64,000 nucleotides of DNA from JAJCYL01 sp965206015. GTDB lineage: Bacteria; Bacteroidota; Bacteroidia; Cytophagales; Cyclobacteriaceae. The position numbers were made by a program, and so were the translations under genes. Positions 1 to 9,149 of this stretch are shown here, in pieces; the stretch's first letter is position 1; each line of letters starts with the position of its first letter. The stretch spans positions 248,001 to 312,000 of the forward strand of contig CBDBIW010000010.1 of NCBI GenBank assembly GCA_965206015.1, written 5' to 3'. The notes below the pieces were generated by a model that was given only the letters and a program-made list of their open reading frames with translations, did not search any database and was not told the DNA's origin.

Positions 1-1
1 C

Positions 2-358
2 GTTGCAGACGTAACCCGCAGTTGGCTCTCACCCAGCCTCGTACCTTCAGTCATTTTTATTACCAGTAGTTTTATTGCCTTTTCAACAGGCACATCATGG
101 GGAACTTTTGCCATCATGATTGCCATAGCGGTTCCCATGTCGGAATCATTAGACACCAATGTGTACTTCGCCATAGCAGCAGCCCTTGGCGGTGGAGTAT
201 TTGGAGACCATTGCTCCCCCATTTCAGATACTACAATAATCTCGTCAATGGCTTCAGCTTCAGACCATATTGACCATGTCAAAACACAGTTGCCCTATGC
301 CCTCTTAGCAGGAGGTGCGACAGTGGTACTTTATTTAATTCTTGGGGTATTGATGTAA
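2..358 (+). CDS. Na+/H+ antiporter, NhaC family (3' end only)
   Basis: The window opens inside this gene and only the last 118 codons are visible, ending at TAA 356-358. The protein would exchange Na+ for H+ across the inner membrane. The family is recognised from the conserved STGTSWGTFAIM stretch followed by a hydrophobic helix, then GDHCSPISDTTIISS, which is typical of NhaC-like antiporters. A last hydrophobic segment, LLAGGATVVLYLILGVLM, forms the C-terminal membrane helix. The true start lies upstream of the window. Substrate preference cannot be decided from this fragment, and an NhaC-like transporter of another cation or an organic acid is possible. Confidence 0.85.
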   Translation, partial: VADVTRSWLSPSLVPSVIFITSSFIAFSTGTSWGTFAIMIAIAVPMSESLDTNVYFAIAAALGGGVFGDHCSPISDTTIISSMASASDHIDHVKTQLPYALLAGGATVVLYLILGVLM

Positions 359-812
359 ATACTCCTGCATTTTAAAAATGTGAAAGTCCAATCCACATGA
401 TATCATCAGCAGGTTAACCCAGATCATATTGATCATTTAAATCACAATGATCACAGAATCTTTGACTCAAGTTGTAATGTCCCTGATTTTTAACCCGGAC
501 AGTGTTCAGTTTGCAGCTCATCTTACATAGAATATCAAAAATTTCAGACAAAATCAAAATCTTATAAATTTGTACCTTTGGTAGTCATTCAATCTAATTA
601 TTTAATACTGAATATTATGTTCGCAGTTTGCCAATTATAGTTCTCCATCAACATAGAATTATGGAAATAATACATGGAATAGCAAGCAGTTTTTTGAAAA
701 GGACACAGGGGATTTTGGAAATCCCCAAAGGGATTGACAAAATATCCAAGAATATAAAGAGTATTTTAAATAAGAACCACTGATTTTTAAAATCAACATA
801 AATAATAACACC
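359..812. other. Intergenic stretch without a supported gene
   Basis: These 454 bases carry no convincing reading frame; the minus-strand open frames here lack family features. A TAAATTTG octamer at 565-572 fits the Bacteroidota -7 consensus TAnnTTTG, but no clear -33 TTTG is seen at the right distance and it lies about 240 bp before the next gene. It could be the promoter of the repeat protein that starts at 813. Confidence 0.4.
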
Positions 813-3482
813 ATGAAAAACACCATGACATTGCACACAAAAAAGCCATTGGCTAAAGCTAAGCACTTAATCACTCTATTTAGCTTTCTTTTTATCACCA
901 CACTTGCTTTGGCACAGGATAACATGTCAGACCATTTTGTACTAAAAATAAACACCACCGCCGGCACTAATGCTCAAGATGACACCTTTACTTTTCACAC
1001 CCAGGATATGGAGTATGAGGTCGATTGGGGAGAAGGCAACGGTTTTGAGCCAATAACAACAGGAAATACCACCCATACCTTTGGCACAGCAGGAGAGCAT
1101 ACCATAAGGTTTAAAAACCTAAACGATATTTATATAAATAACAGTAGTGGTAAGGAAAAATACACCTCCATTGAACAATGGGGCACTGCTGTGTGGAATA
1201 CTGATATGTCGAGGGCTTTTCGGGGAGCAACTAACTTAACTGCCAGTGATACTGCGGGCACTCCTGATATGAGTTCGGTAACAGATATGAGTCTTATGTT
1301 TTCTGGTGCCCAAGCTTTTAACCAGGATATAGGAAGTTGGAATGTTTCTAAGGTAACAGATATGAGTATTATGTTCAATGGTGCCAGATCTTTCAACCAG
1401 GATATAGGAAGTTGGGATGTTTCCAGGGTAACAGATATGAGTATTATGTTCAATGGTGCCAGATCTTTCAACCAGGATATAGGAAGTTGGGATGTTTCCA
1501 GGGTAACAAATATGAATAATATGTTCGCAAATGCTGCACTTTCACCAGAAAACTACGATTCACTTTTAATTGGTTGGAATAAACGAAACCTTCAAACAGG
1601 ACTGTCTTTTCATGCAGGAAATTCTAAATATACAACAGCAGCACAAACTGCCAGAGATAATATAGATGCCACAAATGGTGATAACTGGACTATTACTGAC
1701 GGCGGGTTAATTGATGCCAGCAGTACACCCATAAATATTTTTCTTTCTTCCACAACTATTTTAGAAAACGAGCCAGCAAACACCACGGTAGGCACCCTGT
1801 CCACCGATGGAGGAGCTGCCTCTTATACCTATACATTCACAGCAGGAAACGGAGATACTGATAATGGGAGTTTTACCATTTCAGGAGAAGAACTACAACT
1901 TATAGCCCCTGCCGACTACGAAACAAAAAGCAGCTATACAATACGTATAGCAGTAGATAATACAAGTATTGAGAAACAATTTACCATCTCTGTTAGTGAT
2001 GTACAAGAAGCTCCTCTACTAAGCACAGAAGCAGCAAGCAATATTACATCTACAACAGCAACTTTAAATGCTGATATAACTTCCGACGGTGGAGCAATCA
2101 TTACAGCAAGAGGATTTGTATATGCCATATCAAACACAGATTTAATAATTGGTACCACCGGTGTTACAAATGTTACTGTAAGCGGTATAGCAACAGGTGA
2201 TTTTGAAAAAGAAATTACAAGTTTAACAGCAGGCATAACCTATTATTACAGAGCTTATGCAATCAATAGTTTTGGAACAGCTTACGGAAAAGCACAAAGT
2301 TTCACAACATTGGCCGCACCCGCAGTAAGCACAACAACAGCAAGCACTATTACTTCTACAACAGCCACTCTAAACGGCAATATAACTTCCGACGGAGGAG
2401 CAGCCATTACAGCAAGGGGCTTTGTATATGCCATATCAAACACAGATTTGACAATTATGGGGGCTACAAATGTTATTGTAAGCGGTACAACAGGTGTTTT
2501 TACAGAAAACATTACAAGTTTAACAGCAGGCACAACCTATTATTACAAAGCCTACGCAACCAATAGTGTGGGAACAACTTACGGAGATGCACAGAGTTTT
2601 ACAACATTGGCCGCACGCACAGTAAGCACAGCAGCAGCAAGTAATATTACTTCCTCAACGGCCACTTTAAACGGCAATATAACTTCTGACGGAGGAGCAG
2701 AAATTACAGCAAGAGGTTTTGTATATGCCATATCAAACACAGATTTAATAATTGGTACCACCGGTGTTACGGATGTTACTGTAAGCGGTACAGACTTGGG
2801 TGTTTTTGAAAAAGAAATTATGGGTTTAACAGCAGGTACAGAGTATTATTACAAAGCCTATGCAACCAATAGTGTAGGAACAACTTACGGAAATGAACAA
2901 AGTTTTATAACATTGGCCGCACCCACAGTAAGCACAGCAGCAGCAAGTAATATTACTTCCTCAACGGCCACTCTGAACGGCAATATAACTTCCGACGGAG
3001 GAGCCGCCATTACAGCAAGGGGCTTTGTATATGCTACATCAAACACAGATTTAATAATTGGTACTACCGGTGTTACGAATGTTACTGCAAGCGGTACAAC
3101 AGGAACTTTTAATAGTGCAATAACAGGTTTGACAGCAGGCACAATGTATTATTACAGAGCCTACGCAACCAATAGTGAGGGTACGAGCTATGGAGGAGAA
3201 CAAAGTTTTACTACGGAGGCTGCTGTGGCAGTTTTGTCTATTGAGGATTTTGAGCAATCGGCTGTTGCTATTTCGCCAAACCCAACCACCGGTATTGTAA
3301 ACATCACCGTGGCAGAAAAGACAGGTTACAAATTGCTGGATACCGGAGGTCACCTGCTTCAACAGGGAACTTTCGCCACAGGAGCGCACAGCATTGATAT
3401 TTCGCCTTTGACCGAAGGGATTTATCTCTTCATTCTACACACCGGTAAAGGGAGTTTTACCAGGAGAATTATCAGGAATTAG
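813..3482 (+). CDS. Secreted multidomain repeat protein with T9SS sorting domain
   Basis: An 889-residue exported protein. A Sec signal peptide (about residues 1-34, hydrophobic LITLFSFLFITTLALAQ) is followed by a region with DUF285/BspA-like 25-residue repeats (about 145-240, motif FNQDIGSWDVSxVTDM). Next come a cadherin-like segment (about 305-395) and four near-identical beta-sandwich repeats of about 100 residues (about 400-800). Each of these has the ATLNGNITSDGGAxITARGF and YYYxAYATNSxGT signatures of fibronectin III-like domains. The last 80 residues (ISPNPTTGIVNI ... GIYLFILHTG) form a Por-type C-terminal sorting domain, so it is probably exported by type IX secretion and anchored or released at the surface. 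DUF285 repeats are often found in surface proteins that contact other cells or matrix, but the ligand here is unknown. The gene stands alone. Confidence 0.85.
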   Translation: MKNTMTLHTKKPLAKAKHLITLFSFLFITTLALAQDNMSDHFVLKINTTAGTNAQDDTFTFHTQDMEYEVDWGEGNGFEPITTGNTTHTFGTAGEHTIRFKNLNDIYINNSSGKEKYTSIEQWGTAVWNTDMSRAFRGATNLTASDTAGTPDMSSVTDMSLMFSGAQAFNQDIGSWNVSKVTDMSIMFNGARSFNQDIGSWDVSRVTDMSIMFNGARSFNQDIGSWDVSRVTNMNNMFANAALSPENYDSLLIGWNKRNLQTGLSFHAGNSKYTTAAQTARDNIDATNGDNWTITDGGLIDASSTPINIFLSSTTILENEPANTTVGTLSTDGGAASYTYTFTAGNGDTDNGSFTISGEELQLIAPADYETKSSYTIRIAVDNTSIEKQFTISVSDVQEAPLLSTEAASNITSTTATLNADITSDGGAIITARGFVYAISNTDLIIGTTGVTNVTVSGIATGDFEKEITSLTAGITYYYRAYAINSFGTAYGKAQSFTTLAAPAVSTTTASTITSTTATLNGNITSDGGAAITARGFVYAISNTDLTIMGATNVIVSGTTGVFTENITSLTAGTTYYYKAYATNSVGTTYGDAQSFTTLAARTVSTAAASNITSSTATLNGNITSDGGAEITARGFVYAISNTDLIIGTTGVTDVTVSGTDLGVFEKEIMGLTAGTEYYYKAYATNSVGTTYGNEQSFITLAAPTVSTAAASNITSSTATLNGNITSDGGAAITARGFVYATSNTDLIIGTTGVTNVTASGTTGTFNSAITGLTAGTMYYYRAYATNSEGTSYGGEQSFTTEAAVAVLSIEDFEQSAVAISPNPTTGIVNITVAEKTGYKLLDTGGHLLQQGTFATGAHSIDISPLTEGIYLFILHTGKGSFTRRIIRN
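1278..1502 (+). repeat. Three tandem 75-bp units (DUF285 repeats)
   Basis: Three in-frame 75-bp units lie at 1278-1352, 1353-1427 and 1428-1502. The second and third are identical or nearly so at DNA level, and the first is more diverged. Each encodes one 25-residue repeat ending in GSWDVSRVTDM or a variant. High DNA identity suggests recent unit duplication, so copy number may vary between strains. Confidence 0.85.
2010..3216 (+). repeat. Four tandem ~300-bp fibronectin III-like units
   Basis: Units at about 2010-2312, 2313-2609, 2610-2915 and 2916-3216 each encode one beta-sandwich repeat of roughly 100 residues. Long blocks such as the segment coding for SDGGAxITARGFVYAxSNTD are almost unchanged at DNA level between units. 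This implies recent duplication or gene conversion. Confidence 0.85.
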
Positions 3483-3517
3483 GATTGGAGGAGGTTTTTA
3501 GAGCTTGCTGGTGAGAA

Positions 3518-5038
3518 CACCATAGTCGTTAACTTAAGGGTGCAGATGGTTTTCTTTTTAAAGTGAGCATACCCTTCTCGGGTAGATTTTGTTAGTTTTC
3601 TCCCCATTTTTGGTACTTTAAATAGCGGGTTATTTTTCTTTGATTTTGCCCCCGCAATGACATTACTAATATCATCAAACTAAGGGAGAAACACACTTCA
3701 AATTAGCAGGAAAATCTTTATTCAGAAGTATGCTGATGAACTTAAGTATAGCATTGAGAATACTCTGTCAAAAGAAAAAATAGATCAACTAGCCAAGGAA
3801 ACAGGGTTTGTAAAGCGAAAACGAAAACTGGTTGCTTCTGATCTGTTGAATACTCTTATGTTTTCAACTTGTAATCAAGCTCAAACTAGTCTGGAAGATA
3901 TTGCAGCAGATTTGCATTTAAACTTTGCCATTGATATCAGTAAAGAAGCCGTGCACAAACGATTTACTCAACAAGGAGTTACGTTTTTGCAAGAACTGAT
4001 TAAAGAACAATTATCTAGTCATTTTACGTGCATAAAGATTAAGGATTCAACTAGATTATCATTACCAGATGATTACAATGGAGATTATCCAGGTTTTGGA
4101 AACTTCAGCAAGACCAATGGATTAATGCAAATCCAGTACGAATATGATCTATTAAGTGGCCAATGGAAGGACTTGATGTTAACTAATCGAAGTAGAAATG
4201 ATCAAAAAGATTCGAATGAAACAATAGAATCAATTACCGAGGGAGGGTTGCACATTCGTGACTTAGGCTACATTACTCCTACCTATCTGAAAGCAATCAT
4301 AGATAAGTCCGCTTACTTCTTAAACCGGCTACCACCTCAAGCAAATATTTATACCTCAGAAAATAAAGAAGTGTCTTGGAAAGAAATTGATAGAAGATTT
4401 AATCGATTAGGTATAAGTACTTCTGCACTAGATGTATTTATCTATGAAAAACATAAAATTCCCTGTAGGTTAGTTGTCGAGCGACTTAATGACCGAGAAT
4501 ATGAAAAAAGACTTAAGAAAGCTCGTCAATCAGCAAAAAGCAGGAAAGTGAATATCTCTGAGGTTCACAAGATCAGATGCCGTTACAATACCTTCATTAC
4601 AAATGTTGAACAACAATATTTACCTGTAGAGAACATAAGAAAAGCCTATTATTTAAGATGGCAAATCGAGTTGGTCTTTAAATCCTGGAAGTCATTTTTT
4701 GAAATTGACCAAGTAAAGAAAGTAAGAAAGGAGCGTTTTGAGTGTCAACTGTTAACTCAGTTGCTCTGGATATTAGTTAATTGGAAACTATTCATGACTT
4801 GTAACAAATACATCCAAACATATCAACCTGACCAAGGGCTTAGTGTTTTGAAATTTTTCAAAAGATGTAGAAGTCTTTCTCCAACTCTAAGAAAAGTCCT
4901 TATAGATCCTAAATCAATGAACTTATGGATTGAAAATGTGTTCTTACCCGCTATTTATAATACGGCATGTCAAGCTCCTAAAGGTAAAATCACTCATTAT
5001 CAAGTAATTCAACAATGCTTAAGTTAACGACTATGGTG
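3518..5038 (+). mobile_element. IS4-family insertion sequence with inverted ends
   Basis: A 21-bp perfect terminal inverted repeat, CACCATAGTCGTTAACTTAAG, lies at 3518-3538 with its complement at 5018-5038, enclosing a single transposase gene. The inversion continues imperfectly outward: TTGCTGGTG near 3507-3515 faces CACCAGCAA near 5045-5053, so the true ends may be about 15 bp further out. No clear target duplication is seen. The right flank is a broken aldo/keto reductase gene with no 5' part on the left flank. Confidence 0.8.
3846..5027 (+). CDS. IS4-family transposase
   Basis: DDE transposase that would cut and paste the insertion sequence whose inverted ends enclose it. The IS4 hallmark Y-(2)-R-(3)-E-(6)-K is present in AYYLRWQIELVFKSWK near residue 275, and an acidic residue in IKIKDSTRLSLP is a good candidate for the first catalytic Asp. 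The start is uncertain. The same frame stays open and protein-like back to a stop just before 3684 (SRKIFIQKYADELKYS and KETGFVKRKRKL at codons from about 3702), but that part has no ATG, GTG or TTG. The real protein may therefore start at an ATT near 3702, or the 5' end may have been altered. The remaining frame is uninterrupted, so the enzyme may be active. Confidence 0.85.
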   Translation: MNTLMFSTCNQAQTSLEDIAADLHLNFAIDISKEAVHKRFTQQGVTFLQELIKEQLSSHFTCIKIKDSTRLSLPDDYNGDYPGFGNFSKTNGLMQIQYEYDLLSGQWKDLMLTNRSRNDQKDSNETIESITEGGLHIRDLGYITPTYLKAIIDKSAYFLNRLPPQANIYTSENKEVSWKEIDRRFNRLGISTSALDVFIYEKHKIPCRLVVERLNDREYEKRLKKARQSAKSRKVNISEVHKIRCRYNTFITNVEQQYLPVENIRKAYYLRWQIELVFKSWKSFFEIDQVKKVRKERFECQLLTQLLWILVNWKLFMTCNKYIQTYQPDQGLSVLKFFKRCRSLSPTLRKVLIDPKSMNLWIENVFLPAIYNTACQAPKGKITHYQVIQQCLS

Positions 5039-5051
5039 GCAGCACCAGCAA

Positions 5052-5393
5052 CCGATTAAAAGAGGAAGGTAAAGATTGCCCATGTCCATATGGGCGTGAG
5101 TGTTGAAACTGTCGAAGAGGCGTTGAACGCTATTGAATGTGATGATGTGACTACCATTCAGATCATATTCAATACGTTCAGTCATAAGTCCAGTGAGTTA
5201 TTCTTTGAGGAAGCGAAGAGGAAAAATCTAGGAATTTTAGCGAGAGTGCCCTTGGCGAGCGGGTTATTAACGGGTAAGTTTTCAACTCAAAAGTTGAATT
5301 TAGAGTGGTCCGATAACTGGTAAGGCTACAGGGGAAGCTTTCGACAAAAGTGAGACATTCCCGGGTGTAGATTATGACCCGGGTATGACCTGA
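5052..5393 (+). pseudogene. Aldo/keto reductase remnant
   Basis: Pieces of one aldo/keto reductase (NADPH-dependent carbonyl reduction) are spread over two or more frames. RLKEEGK occurs in one frame, then AHVHMGVSVETVEEALN and NLGILARVPLASGLLTGKF in another, then GEAFDKSETFPGVDYD in a third, ending at TGA 5391-5393. The N-terminal half, with the catalytic Tyr and Asp, is absent. The fragment begins at the right end of the IS4-type element, which probably broke the gene, with later frameshifts. Confidence 0.7.
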
Positions 5394-5429
5394 TTAGAAA
5401 TCAGGTTCATCATCTTTGGTAATAAACTA

Positions 5430-8084
5430 TTATGCAAGGTTCGGTATGTCCTTTTTAGAGAACTCATAAAGTTCATTGGATTCGTCCTCTTTAAATTTCA
5501 TTACGAGGTTAAGCGCATCGGGCACGACATCACTGCATATAATGATGAAAGATTCTTTGTGGGCCTTTGTTATGGCTGTTGTAATGGCCTCCTTTTCAGA
5601 AGGAATGACCGTAACTATCATATTCTTATCTACAGTTCTAATCCCGTTCTCAATCATACTAATTAATTCTTTTTCCGTTTTCCCCCTTAAATTCTTGTCT
5701 TGCCGGATTATTATTTCGTCAAACATTTCTGCGGCAATCTGCCCTATCTCCATATTGTCTTCGGTACGTCGGTCGCCAATTCCGGCGATGATACCTACTT
5801 TGGGTTTACCTTCAATTTTCTCAACAAACTTTTGCAATGCTCTCAGACCTGCAGGATTGTGTGCATAATCTAGCATGACCGTGAAGTTTTTGAATTCAAA
5901 CATGTTCAATCGTCCGGGTGTTTGAGCAGGAGAGGGAATAAAGGATTCAATTGCCACCTTGATATCTTCAATAGCGAACCCTCTTATATATCCGGTAAGG
6001 ACGGCAGGAAGGACATTTTGAATCATAAAAGAGGCTTTTCCATCAAAAGTGAGTGGCACATTTACTGCTTTGGTCACTCTCATTTTCCAATTCCCTTTGC
6101 AAATGGTGATATATCCATCTTCATAGACAGCGGATAATCCACCGTTTTTGGCATGTCGTTTAATGCGGCTACTATTTTCATCCATTGAGAAGAGTGCCAC
6201 GTTTGATTGAACATTCTTTCTCATATCATAGACGCGATCATCGTCAGCATTGAGAATAGCATAACCATCGGGTAAAACTGTTTCGGGGATAACTCCCTTG
6301 ACCCTTGCCAATTGGTCAATGGTGTGGATGCCCTTGAGCCCAAGATGGTCAGCGGCAACATTAGTTACAATGCCAATGTCACAGTTTTTGAAACCTAACC
6401 CGGCTCTTAACAATCCTCCTCTGGCCGATTCCAGGACTGCAAAGTCGACGGTTGGGTCTTTCAGGACAAATTCAGCACTGTTTGGACCAGTACAGTCACC
6501 AGTCATTAGTAACCTGTTCTGAATATAGACACCGTCAGTGGTGGTATAGCCGACTTTATAACCCTTCATCTTTACCATGTGAGCAATAAGACGTGTGGTA
6601 GTAGTTTTTCCATTGGTTCCGCCTACAGCCACAATAGGAATTCTTCCTGTACTTCCGGTAGGGAATAACATATCTATCACGCTGCCAGCAACATTACGCG
6701 GCAGCCCCTCTGACGGGGCCAAATGCATCCTAAACCCCGGCCCCGCATTGACTTCCAAAACAGCACCACCCGTATCTGGCAAAGGTTGACCCATATCGGT
6801 AGTCATAATATCAATTCCGCAAATATCCAGATCAATGATCTTGGCAATCCTTTCAGCCATGAAGATGTTATAAGGATGAACCAAATCAGTCACATCCTCC
6901 GATGTGCCTCCAGTACTCAAATTTGCAGTATCTTTCAATTTGACTATTTCTCCTTTAGGAATCACAGATTTAACTGTCAGGCCATTCTCTTTAAGAATAC
7001 TCAGGGTAAGATTATTAATGTCGATCATAGTGAGAACTTTCTCATGACCGTATCCTCTCCTGGGGTCTTCGTTGACCTTGTCTACTAACTCCTGAACGGT
7101 TGATTTTCCATCGCCAACCACATGTGCCGCAGTTCTTTTGGCGGCTGCAACCAACTTATAATTGATAACCAACAACCTGTAATCTTCCCCGGTTATGTAT
7201 CTTTCCATGATTACTGAGCGCGATACCTTTTGTGCTGCTTCGAAGGCTACTAACATCTCATCCCAGTCGTTTATGTTGGCAGTGATTCCCCTTCCATGGT
7301 TTCCATCTATTGGTTTAACGACGAGTGGATAACCAATTGCCTGGACAGCGTGTTTGAGCCCTCTTTCTGTTCGGATTATTTCTCCCCCGGGAATTGGCAC
7401 TTCTGCTTGTTCTAATAAATACTTTGTGTCTTCTTTATCACAGGCAGTTTCCACCCCGATACTGCTGGTCTCGCTTGTAACAGTTGCCTGAATGCGTTTT
7501 TGATTAGCCCCATAGCCAATTTGGCACAAGGAGTATCTATTAAGTCTAATCCATGGAATACCACGGTTTTCAGCTTCTTCTATGATGGAGCCTGTACTAG
7601 GACCTAAGCGTTCTCTTTCCCTTATTTCCCTCATTTCCTGAATGTCTTTATCCAGGCAGTACTCTTCTCCATTAATTAATGCTTCTGCTATCCTGACGGA
7701 GGCTTTTGCAGCATATCTTCCTACTTCAGCTTCCATGTAGTTGAAGACCACATTGTAGACACCTTCCTCACCGTAACCACGAGTTCTACCAAACCCGCAA
7801 TCCATTCCTGCTAGTGTCTGAATTTCGAGGGCCACATGTTCGATAACATGACCCACCCAGGTACCTTCTTTTACTCTTTGAAAAAACCCGCCAGGTTCGC
7901 CCACAGAGCATCGATGGCTATACATGGTGGGAAACATAGTTTTGAGCCTGCCATAAAAGCCTCTGATTTTGTTGGTTGGCTTTTGTTCTAGTTCTTCAAG
8001 ATCCAAGACCATGACAATTAACTTATGTCGATTTACGGACCAATAATTTGGCCCTCTCATGGCTTTGATTTCTCTTATTTTCAT
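5430..8084 (-). CDS. cphA: Cyanophycin synthetase
   Basis: 884-residue ligase that builds multi-L-arginyl-poly-L-aspartate from Asp and Arg using ATP, without a ribosome. The N-terminal domain (about 1-160) is followed by an ATP-grasp domain (about 215-480; VKPIDGNHGRGI and VLEVNAGPGFRMHLAPSEG) that adds Asp. A Mur-ligase-like domain (about 490-880; P-loop AVGGTNGKTTTTRL and DYAHNPAGLRAL) adds Arg. Length matches the usual 870-900 residues and no key motif is missing. It is divergent from cyanophycinase across about 100 bp, with an isoaspartyl dipeptidase just beyond, which strongly supports a working nitrogen-storage module. It starts at the ATG at 8084, where MKIREIKAMRGPNYWS is the canonical N terminus. 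Confidence 0.95.
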   Translation of the reverse strand: MKIREIKAMRGPNYWSVNRHKLIVMVLDLEELEQKPTNKIRGFYGRLKTMFPTMYSHRCSVGEPGGFFQRVKEGTWVGHVIEHVALEIQTLAGMDCGFGRTRGYGEEGVYNVVFNYMEAEVGRYAAKASVRIAEALINGEEYCLDKDIQEMREIRERERLGPSTGSIIEEAENRGIPWIRLNRYSLCQIGYGANQKRIQATVTSETSSIGVETACDKEDTKYLLEQAEVPIPGGEIIRTERGLKHAVQAIGYPLVVKPIDGNHGRGITANINDWDEMLVAFEAAQKVSRSVIMERYITGEDYRLLVINYKLVAAAKRTAAHVVGDGKSTVQELVDKVNEDPRRGYGHEKVLTMIDINNLTLSILKENGLTVKSVIPKGEIVKLKDTANLSTGGTSEDVTDLVHPYNIFMAERIAKIIDLDICGIDIMTTDMGQPLPDTGGAVLEVNAGPGFRMHLAPSEGLPRNVAGSVIDMLFPTGSTGRIPIVAVGGTNGKTTTTRLIAHMVKMKGYKVGYTTTDGVYIQNRLLMTGDCTGPNSAEFVLKDPTVDFAVLESARGGLLRAGLGFKNCDIGIVTNVAADHLGLKGIHTIDQLARVKGVIPETVLPDGYAILNADDDRVYDMRKNVQSNVALFSMDENSSRIKRHAKNGGLSAVYEDGYITICKGNWKMRVTKAVNVPLTFDGKASFMIQNVLPAVLTGYIRGFAIEDIKVAIESFIPSPAQTPGRLNMFEFKNFTVMLDYAHNPAGLRALQKFVEKIEGKPKVGIIAGIGDRRTEDNMEIGQIAAEMFDEIIIRQDKNLRGKTEKELISMIENGIRTVDKNMIVTVIPSEKEAITTAITKAHKESFIIICSDVVPDALNLVMKFKEDESNELYEFSKKDIPNLA

Positions 8085-8186
8085 ACCAATTGGTAGTTGC
8101 CTGTGTTATCTGATTTTCGGGATTCTATAAATATAGATTTTTGATTGAGAAATTATAGCGAATTTTGTGTGGCATTAAGAATTTTT

Positions 8187-9056
8187 ATGGAAGACGAGAA
8201 GTACATTCAGGGTACACTCATACCGATCGGTGGTAATGAAGATAAGGGTGAAGATGAATCTGAAAACAATGGATTAGATTTTATTGAGGAAGGCATACTT
8301 GCTCATGTGGTCAAAGAAAGCGGCGGCAATGAAGCCAGAATATTGATCATTCCAACAGCTTCAAGTATCCCGGATAAAGTGTCAGAAAATTATTTATCAG
8401 CTTTTGAAAAGTTAGGTTGTAATAATATTCAAACACTCAATATTAGGGAGAGCAAGGATGCTGAAGACCCGGCGAATCTAAAAGCAGTAAAAGGGGCCAA
8501 TTGCCTGATGTTCTCCGGAGGCAATCAATCGAAGATTACGGTTGCGATATCAGGAACGACAATGCATGATCTGTTGACCGATAAGTTTACCAACGAGGAT
8601 TTTGTAATTGCCGGAACAAGTGCTGGTGCTATGGTTATGGCAAAAGAAATGATTGCTGGTGGAAGTAGCACTGAGGCCCTTCAGAAGGGTGCAGTAAAAA
8701 TGAGTACCGGTCTTGGTTTCGTTCCGAAAGTAATCATCGATACACACTTTGTCAAACGAGGCAGATTTGGACGTATGGCTGAGGCTGTTGCGGCATTCCC
8801 TAAATTAATAGGTATAGGATTGGCAGAGGATACAGGCCTTGTTATCAAGGATTGTAATGAATTCAGAGTTATTGGATCAGGAATGGTAATTCTATTCGAC
8901 GGGAGCCAACTTTCTCATAATAATCATCAGTTAATGGAAGAAGGTACGCCAATGTCCATGTCGAATATGATTACTCACGTATTGTCTAATGGTGACAGGT
9001 TCAACATTGAGAATAAGAAGATTGAGGTTTTGCCATTAGAGGCGGAGTTTATTTAG
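8187..9056 (+). CDS. cphB: Cyanophycinase
   Basis: Serine peptidase of family S51 that cuts cyanophycin into beta-Asp-Arg dipeptides. The nucleophile elbow GTSAGAMVM is clear, preceded by LMFSGGNQSKI and GTLIPIGGNEDKG near the start, both typical of the family. The frame is open up to a TTG at 8145, but the ATG at 8187 (MEDEKYIQGTL) gives the usual N terminus and about 289 residues and is preferred. It is divergent from cphA and convergent with the isoaspartyl dipeptidase gene. No signal peptide is seen, so it is cytoplasmic and acts on internal granules. Confidence 0.93.
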   Translation: MEDEKYIQGTLIPIGGNEDKGEDESENNGLDFIEEGILAHVVKESGGNEARILIIPTASSIPDKVSENYLSAFEKLGCNNIQTLNIRESKDAEDPANLKAVKGANCLMFSGGNQSKITVAISGTTMHDLLTDKFTNEDFVIAGTSAGAMVMAKEMIAGGSSTEALQKGAVKMSTGLGFVPKVIIDTHFVKRGRFGRMAEAVAAFPKLIGIGLAEDTGLVIKDCNEFRVIGSGMVILFDGSQLSHNNHQLMEEGTPMSMSNMITHVLSNGDRFNIENKKIEVLPLEAEFI

Positions 9057-9149
9057 CCTTTGTGATTTCGTGCCTTTGTGGTGTGATAGAAAGTTACAAA
9101 GCCACAAATAGGACAAATGACAATTCCAGGTATTGCAGTTCAGTAGAAT

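Noticed and set aside
659..967. Minus-strand open frames across the start of the secreted protein
   Set aside because: They overlap a clear signal peptide on the plus strand and look like antisense of it.
1278..1502. CRISPR-like array
   Set aside because: The 75-bp units are contiguous, in frame and code for protein repeats, with no unique spacers. No cas gene is in the window.
1130..3389. Several long minus-strand open frames opposite the repeat-rich secreted protein
   Set aside because: They repeat with the same period as the plus-strand units, contain no family motif, and are shadows of the Thr/Ser-rich coding strand.
3483..3517. A target duplication flanking the IS4-type element
   Set aside because: Bases outside the inverted ends do not match each other. 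The similar sequences found there are inverted, not direct.
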